The notes under the pieces: model-generated
Seen by the model: only the letters and a program-made list of their open reading frames with translations
Told to the model about the DNA's origin: nothing
Database searches by the model: none
Part shown: one piece after another, positions 58,201 to 64,000 of the stretch
How positions within the stretch are numbered: position 1 is the first letter of the stretch
How the letters are laid out: every line of letters starts with the position of its first letter
Source: Undaria pinnatifida
Lineage: Eukaryota > Sar > Phaeophyceae > Laminariales > Alariaceae
DNA: 64,000 nt
Direction of reading: 5' to 3'
Assembly: GCA_012845835.1 (NCBI GenBank)
Contig: JABAKD010000029.1
Coordinates: forward strand, 2,176,970 to 2,240,969
Program-made: the position numbers and the translations under genes

Positions 58201-58214
58201 CAATTTGGGTTTTA

Positions 58215-58257
58215 TGGGTTAGGTAACCCTAACCCTAAGCTTGTCCCTAACCCTAAA
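58215..58257. repeat. Interstitial telomere-like repeats, head to head
   Basis: GGGTTAGG is followed by TAACCCTAACCCTAAG and, after a short gap, CCCTAACCCTAAA. One TTAGGG-sense unit faces several CCCTAA units. Confidence 0.75.
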
Positions 58258-58307
58258 TACCATACGTGGAGATAATAATTGAACTGGCTTGCCCCGAGGT
58301 GGTCTTA

Positions 58308-59147
58308 GGCCACTTCTTATACAGTCGGTTTACGCCGGTCGAAAACGGCGCTTTTCGACTAGACTTTTTCTCGGCTGGACTCTTCTGGTCCTTCTTATCG
58401 TCAGTCGAGTCGATTTTTATAGTTTTTGTGCTCTTCCTAGAGACGGTTGGTGTGAGGGAGTACTGCTGTATGGCACTCGAAAATCGGTTGGCAGCTCTGT
58501 GCTTCGCGCGTTCTTCGCGAGCAACGCGTGCTTCACGCGCGGGAGTACTGCTGTATGGCATTCGAAAATCGGTTGGCAGCTCTGTGCTCCGCGCGTTCTT
58601 CGCGAGCAACGCGTGCTTCACGCGCGACGAACCTTCGTCCAAGCGGGTTGGTGGCGTTGGGCTTAGCCGAAAGCCGCCAAAGCTACGTTCGTGGCGTTGC
58701 ACTCAGCCGAGAGCCGCCAAAGCTACAGCAGGCGTAGCCGTTGTTGGCAAAATGGCATCGATAACGCGCGCTACTGCTGTCGTGTGATACACGCTGCTGG
58801 CGGGCGGAGCTAGGAGTGCGCCACGCTGACTCGCGGCGAGAAGCAACAGCAGTGATAGCCAAGGCAGCGTCGGCGCTGTTGTTTGGTACTGCTGTGTGGT
58901 ACCTGGTATGGGTGTGTGGGCGTGTGGGTGTTTGTGGTGGGGTGAGCGATGCGATGGGTTCAAAAAACAGGTGTAAACCTTTTTCAACTGAGTTTCTAGT
59001 TTTTCGACTGGATCCCCCAGTCGCAAAACTCAGTCGAAAAAAGTTGAGTCGAAAAAGCCTTTTTTCGACTGTGTAAGAAAGCCCGATTTGGTCTTCGGTC
59101 GAAAACGGCCGTTTTCGACTGACAATACCGACTGTATAAGAATGGCC
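58308..59147. mobile_element. 840-bp PIF/Harbinger-like non-autonomous element
   Basis: The left end GGCCACTTCTTATACAGTCGG and the right end (reverse complement) GGCCATTCTTATACAGTCGG are followed inward by GTCGAAAACGGC and its partner GGCCGTTTTCGAC. TTA lies directly outside both ends (58305-58307 and 59148-59150), a 3-bp target duplication as in PIF/Harbinger. Inside are more TTTTTCGACTG words, a 92-bp tandem duplication and no transposase. Confidence 0.75.
58457..58632 (+). repeat. Tandem duplication of 92 bp
   Basis: GGAGTACTGCTGTATGGCA to GCGTGCTTCACGCGCG occurs twice in direct contact with three or four mismatches. Each copy holds a CGCGTTCTTCGCGAGCAACG palindrome-like GC segment. Confidence 0.85.
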
Positions 59148-59227
59148 TTAAAAATGGGTATACCCGTGCTGTATTGTAGACTGCGCTTTAACTCGCCTGA
59201 GCTGGTAGATGTGACTTTCCGGGCTAC

Positions 59228-59500
59228 TTACGCGGTGACTTTTTTTTGTTCTTTTGTTTTCAAGAATTCTCCCCCCTTTTCAGCTTACGACATCCCCGGC
59301 ATTTCAAGCCAACCACATCCCGAAGAGGAAGCTTGTAGACCAAGCTACAAACTCGTTTGGGCTGGTCGGTGTTACTTGTACGGTGACTCATTATTTTTGC
59401 TCTAGTTTTCGGTAGGTTTTTCCCTCGTTTCAACTTGCGACACCCCCGAGTTTTAAAGCTAACCAAACCTCGAAGGCGAGGCTTGTATGAAGTCATCTAT
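59228..59500 (+). repeat. Two diverged copies of a 150-bp unit
   Basis: GGTGACTTTTTTTTGTTCTT, CGACATCCCCGGCATTTCAA and GAGGAAGCTTGTA at 59235-59335 recur as GGTGACTCATTATTTTTGCT, CGACACCCCCGAG and GGCGAGGCTTGTA at 59381-59490. Confidence 0.65.
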
Positions 59501-59508
59501 AAGAGACC

Positions 59509-59805
59509 TTGACGGCTCGAAAGTATGCTACAGCGTCAACGGACGCTTTTGCCCCTGACGGTTGCCGGAGGTCTGCATCGGCGTGTCATGATCTGTATAC
59601 TGCAGTAAACCAGTTGTGTAATACTACTTTGAATGAAAATGTAAGCGCAGTAGTAGTTTCTGCTCAAACTGTCCTTACTTTTCCTGATGAGAGTGGTTCA
59701 GCGGTATTCAGTACGAGCAGTTGGCCAGGGGCTGCCGCTGTCTTTTCCTCCGGTCTCCCTGCACCAGCTCTACCACGCATGCGCGCTGCACCATTAGTCT
59801 ATTAG
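59509..59805 (+). CDS. Unidentified open frame, 98 codons
   Basis: The frame reads TARKYATASTDAFAPDGCRR and later SAVVVSAQTVLTFPDESGSA before a stop. Composition is balanced rather than low-complexity, but I recognise no family, see no splice-site support, and it is flanked by repeats. It may be chance or a fragment of a mobile element. Confidence 0.15.
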   Translation: MTARKYATASTDAFAPDGCRRSASACHDLYTAVNQLCNTTLNENVSAVVVSAQTVLTFPDESGSAVFSTSSWPGAAAVFSSGLPAPALPRMRAAPLVY

Positions 59806-61019
59806 GTATCAAATACTTGGTACCTGGTAAGCAGTACTCATATGGTATACCTGGCATACTCTACTTGGTGCCTGGTAGGCAGTACGGTGTATGCTCTGGT
59901 GTACCCGGTACCCGGGTACCACAAGTTATGTTGGTTTTACCCGGGTGAATACCCGGGTACATCTAGAGTATATACCTTTCTAAACTCCTCAGTGTAGCGC
60001 GCTGCACCATTAGGCAAGCAGGTTGTACCCTTTTTAAAACCCATGCGTGGGGGAAAACGGACGAGTATGATGTTATCATGCGACCACTCGTTGGAAGCGC
60101 GTGCAGCAGGAAAAGTATCACTACTTCGCAGTTCAGACACGCCAGCTATCACGAGCAGTTTTTTGGCTGCTTAGGTGTACCGATGCTGCGATCGTCAATT
60201 GTTTTCGACGTTTTTTCTCTCTGGAGCCGCCAAGCGGTTACGTAGCACGATTCACCATTTTTGCTGATTCTATAGCGCCCCCCCCAAAAAACGAGCGATT
60301 TTATTTAATGCTCGTTTCATGGCTGCTTGACACGGGGAAGGATGCTATGATGTTTTTTAGCTTGCAAAGGACTATCGAACGATGACATCGGGGTGGAAAG
60401 GAACACCGTATTTTCAGGAGATGCGGCCGGGAGCTGGTTTCAAGACCGGCGATTTCACTAAAGAGAAAAGTGGGGGGGGCTACCGTAGAACGACTCATTT
60501 GTAGTCTATTATTAAATAGTCTTGAAAATTCCGATGCTGCGTACAATTCTACAATTCTGCAGTTTTGTATTGATGGTAAGTTTCGCGATATTTTTTCAAC
60601 TGAAATGTGGCCGGCCATTTGTCCCCTTCCAGCGGCGGCGGAGCATCATACGGTGTGGCACGAAAAGAGGCCACAGCAGTAGCCTGCCGGAGTACGGCGG
60701 TAGTTTTGCAGCTGTGCTTTGCCATGCTTCGCCATGCTGCGTGCTTTGTTGTACTTTTACTAGTTCGTACATGCCAGTAACATTCGAAGTATCATACCAC
60801 GTACCGCTACTGTTAATACTACATCAAGTTTGTACATGTTACGTTGTTGTTGGATCACAAACAATGCGCCCCCAGCTTAGGTCAGCCCGGCTAGTGCGGT
60901 GCCGTGCCTTGCCATTCGTTTTGCGGTGCTGTGTCGTGCGGCACTGTGCGTTCTTTTGAAATTACAGCAGTAGTACCAGGTATGATACAGGTATATACCA
61001 GGTACCATTCTGTACGTGT

Positions 61020-61675
61020 TGTGTACTCGTATTTTTGCTTTCTTCAGTTGATTGATCTCTCTCGGTCCCCATGCCCCCCCCCCCCCCCCCCCCCCCGAAA
61101 ATATCACACGTACTGCCGTTCAGAACGTGACATCTACAAACACACAGCACAGCGCAGGGCAATTAGCTCTACACAAGCATCTCTTGGCATCATCACTTCG
61201 CTGTTCGCACCAAATAATCACGGGCCTCTTCTTCCTACCCCCTTTACATGTTTCAGTTGCATTTTTCCTTGCGCGAGCGAAGCAGGCGGCGTCAGCCGCC
61301 CGCGGAGCGGAGCCTTGTGCTTTCTTCAGAACACACAGAGTACGACCAGGCAGTAGTTATTAGGCGAAGTACCAGGTACCGGTAGTACTTGTGTGTACTC
61401 GTCTTTTTGCTTTCGTCGTTGGTTTTGTCCTCCATGTCGGTCCTCTTCGCGATTTTTTCTTCGCCAATTACACACGTACTATTGCCGATCAGAACGTGAC
61501 ATCGCCAACATACAGTACAGCACCGACAGGGCATTCAGCCCCGCACAAGCGGCTCTTGGCATTGTCAAATCGCTAGTTGCATTAAATCATGTCCCTCTTT
61601 TTTCTGCCCCTTTCCTTGCGCGAGCGTGGCGGACGGCGTCAGCCGCCCGCGGAGCGGAGCCCTTGTAGATCATAC
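61020..61675 (+). repeat. Tandem duplication, period about 365 bp
   Basis: The first copy runs 61020-61330 and the second 61385-61670. Shared blocks: ACTCGTNTTTTTGCTTTC, CACACGTACTNYTGCCGWTC, CAGAACGTGACATC, CCTTGCGCGAGCG, GGCGTCAGCCGCCCGCGGAG, CGGAGCC. A poly-C run (61074-61096) is in the first copy only. Confidence 0.75.
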
Positions 61676-61699
61676 CAAGAACAACAATACAGGCCTGGC

Positions 61700-63600
61700 T
61701 TATATGGACTCCTATCATATCATGAGACGAATACGATACATATTCTATGTATGCGATGTAAACTATCAGGTATCCTTTTTTTTTTTGGCATGCTATTCTC
61801 CGGCGTCCGAGTGTTTTTTGTCCCGTTTTCGGCTGCGGGCCAAGCAATGGGTCCGTCGGTACATTACGAAGCATGCCTGGATCGCGCCCGACGTCCGTGG
61901 CGCGTTTTCTGACCACTGAAAGTCGTTGAGCTGGCTCTTTTTTCGAGGGGTTGCGTTCCGCCTCGCTGAGCCGAGTAGGTGCATGGGAAACCCGGCTCCG
62001 CTCTCATTTTTTTTATCCGATCCGCACTTTCGCCCGCTGTACAACCTCCGTCCAATTGTTTTTCCCCTCTCTGCTGTCTGCCACGACGCAGCTACACACA
62101 GCCAGCAGCATCAACAACGGCAGCAGCATATAATGTCGAACACCGTACGTATATGTTGCACCTAGCCCTGTCACTGCTGTTGTACACCTTGCACTGAACA
62201 CGTAACACAACTCGTAAACCATGTATTGTACCATACAACACGTGGTACCGTACAAAAGACGAAGCCTTTTCGCAACGCAACAGACAGACGATATGATACC
62301 ATGGTATCAAATTAAGCGAGGAAGGTGCTCGATGGGCCCACAGGTACAAAACGACGCAGACTCAGACGACTCGTCGGAAGAACGTCAGCTGTTCACGTTG
62401 TTCCGCCATGTGTGCGTGTGTGCGTGTGAATCTCCCGTCCCGCGTGACAGTGTCACAGGACATGTATGGCTTGAGTCCTTTTGCCAGCATAGTTTTTACC
62501 AGCTAGATAGTTCGTCTTCTTTGCACGAATTAGTATACGAGCATACTGCCATAACATGGGCGGTGAGCTAGCGTAATCCTTCGTTCAGGAGCATAGTGCG
62601 GTAGCAACCGTTGCCGGATATTTTGATGTCCCCAGTGTAGAATGCCCCCGCAAAAATACTAATGTGCTTAATCTACGTGTAAAAAAACGGGTAAAGCGCG
62701 CGCTCTGCCTTGTTGTCGGTGACGGCTTACATGCCACCAGATCGTACCGCAAAAATTACATTTGTAGGTCACACCACTTGATTGATCTCTGAGGGGCATT
62801 TTTTGAGCAATTTCGGCGTGGTGGGGAACATAACGGGGAATAAAATGCCTTTTTTGGTGGTAGCATAACATCACAGTGAAGCGTAATTGCGGTATTATTC
62901 ACCTTTTTGGCAGCACAATGGGAAACAACGGGCGTAAAAGCGGTGGCCTAACCCATTTCCAACTCCTGAAATGTTCCTGTTGTAACTCCGAATGCTTTGT
63001 CCCCGTTTCGGTACTGCGGTGCTAAACGGGTTAATCGGCGAAAAGAGGAGCATAAAGGACTCATGCCACGTATGTGAGTGTATAGGCAGCCCGCAGCAAT
63101 CCACGATACACAGATGTATCCCGCATGGGAAAAGCCTTCCTACCATGAAGAAAACCCAATAAGTCGGATAGTCGACACTTCCGTTGCACGACTGACTATT
63201 AGTTCGACTACTAACTTGTCGGAGACTAAAGTTGTGTCGACGCACAGCCCTGCCTAGTCATCATACTTGGTAGACCTATTTTAGCCGTTTAGAGATACAC
63301 TAAAAACAGCAATCGGAAGAGTACTTGCTGGCCCTACCGACACTCCATAATACTTGTTGGCTGGAAAGGCCAAGGTATACCGTCTGCGGACTACTCAAGT
63401 TGGGCTTCACCTTGTTTTGTCTTCCGTTGTACCTCTAAATGGCTCGGCTTAAACCCTCCGCTGGAAACTGCTTTACGACCAGTTGTCTAAACGGGCTGTC
63501 GGGTCTGTCAGCCCTTTCACCTGAGCTGCCTTCACACATACCAAAGAGACTGCCAAGAAAACTCGTTTTGCCCGGGCTATTGTTGCCCTTCAGCTTTCTT
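61700..63600. other. Gene-free right-hand spacer
   Basis: I found no supported gene. CAGCAG runs occur at 62100-62130. The right-end ORFs are short and without motifs. Confidence 0.3.
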
Positions 63601-63662
63601 TAATGCCAGGTAATATTTATACTGCCGTCGTAATACGATCGGAACCACTACGGGAGTAGGCA

Positions 63663-63855
63663 TGCTGCTGGCGTTGGTGTTGGTGTTGGTGTTGGTGTTG
63701 GTGTTGGTGTTGGTGTTGGTGTTGGTGTTGGTGTTGGTGTTGGTGTTGGTGTTGGTGTTGGTGGTGGTGTTGGTGTTGGTGTTGGTGTTGGTGTTGGTGT
63801 TGGTGTTGGTGTTGGTGTTGGTGTTGATGTTGGTGTTGGTGTTGGTGTTGGTGTT
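63663..63855 (+). repeat. (GTGTTG)n hexamer repeat, about 32 copies
   Basis: Nearly perfect GTGTTG units, with GTGGTG and GATGTTG interruptions. They give VLVLVL and NTNTNT/TPTPTP frames that are not genes. Confidence 0.9.
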
Positions 63856-64000
63856 CTTGTTAATGTACCTGGCATGCCCCATCCTGATTGGCTGATGAGT
63901 CCTCCAGACCCTGGCACACAGTTGCTCGTAGGCGACGGGGACACGCAATATCACACCTCTTTTTCGTGTTCTCGCCACCACTACCGCCGCCACTGTGATG

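Overview
This looks like nuclear DNA from a eukaryote with long introns and many repeats. The genes are cut into short exons (about 75-400 bp, apart from one of 1.5 kb) by introns of about 0.3-4 kb with GT-AG borders. Introns and intergenic DNA are full of poly-G/C tracts, CAG/GTT/CTACTG microsatellites, minisatellites and transposon remnants. Bacterial-type glycyl-tRNA synthetase, mitochondrial ferredoxin, a Ty1/copia relic and telomere-like TTAGGG repeats fit a stramenopile, most likely a brown alga of the Ectocarpus type. That is an inference from gene style; no marker gene settles it.

Region by region. 1-10643, minus strand: a gene for the TFIIIB subunit BDP1, with seven supported exons; its 3' end runs off the left edge. 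Its introns hold a large inverted repeat (2490-4100), a 283-bp tandem duplication (4376-4940) and a pure (GTT)73 tract. 12234-13850: three copies of a 373-bp element with 85-bp direct terminal repeats, a primer-binding-site-like motif, a polypurine tract and a tRNA T-arm-like sequence, which fits a terminal-repeat retrotransposon in miniature (TRIM). 14623-17346: a decayed Ty1/copia element that keeps gag, part of protease and the GAG-pre-integrase motif but has lost the integrase core and reverse transcriptase; a 100-bp satellite follows at once. 19290-20770 and 55810-57100: further copies of the repeat family of 2490-4940. 22682-32011, minus strand: a complete 12-exon glycyl-tRNA synthetase gene (526 codons) in which two exons have decayed partial duplicates inside neighbouring introns. 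35901-38222, minus strand: mitochondrial-type [2Fe-2S] ferredoxin (adrenodoxin/Yah1 type), first exon not found. 39746-43635, plus strand: a four-exon beclin-1/ATG6 gene (about 729 aa) with a duplicated 3' exon segment just downstream. 45685-48484, minus strand: a YdcF-like (DUF218) protein. 54035-54185, plus strand: a probable first exon of SEC62. 44359-44621 and 50611-52267: elements with hAT-like ends made of GGGTC repeats. 58308-59147: an 840-bp PIF/Harbinger-like element with TTA target duplications.

The genes are unrelated housekeeping functions (Pol III transcription, translation, iron-sulfur electron transfer, autophagy, ER translocation). There is no operon or pathway cluster. The more unusual content is the mobile and duplicated DNA. 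Exon borders were read by eye from frame, phase and splice signals; domain calls rest on remembered family motifs, with no database search.
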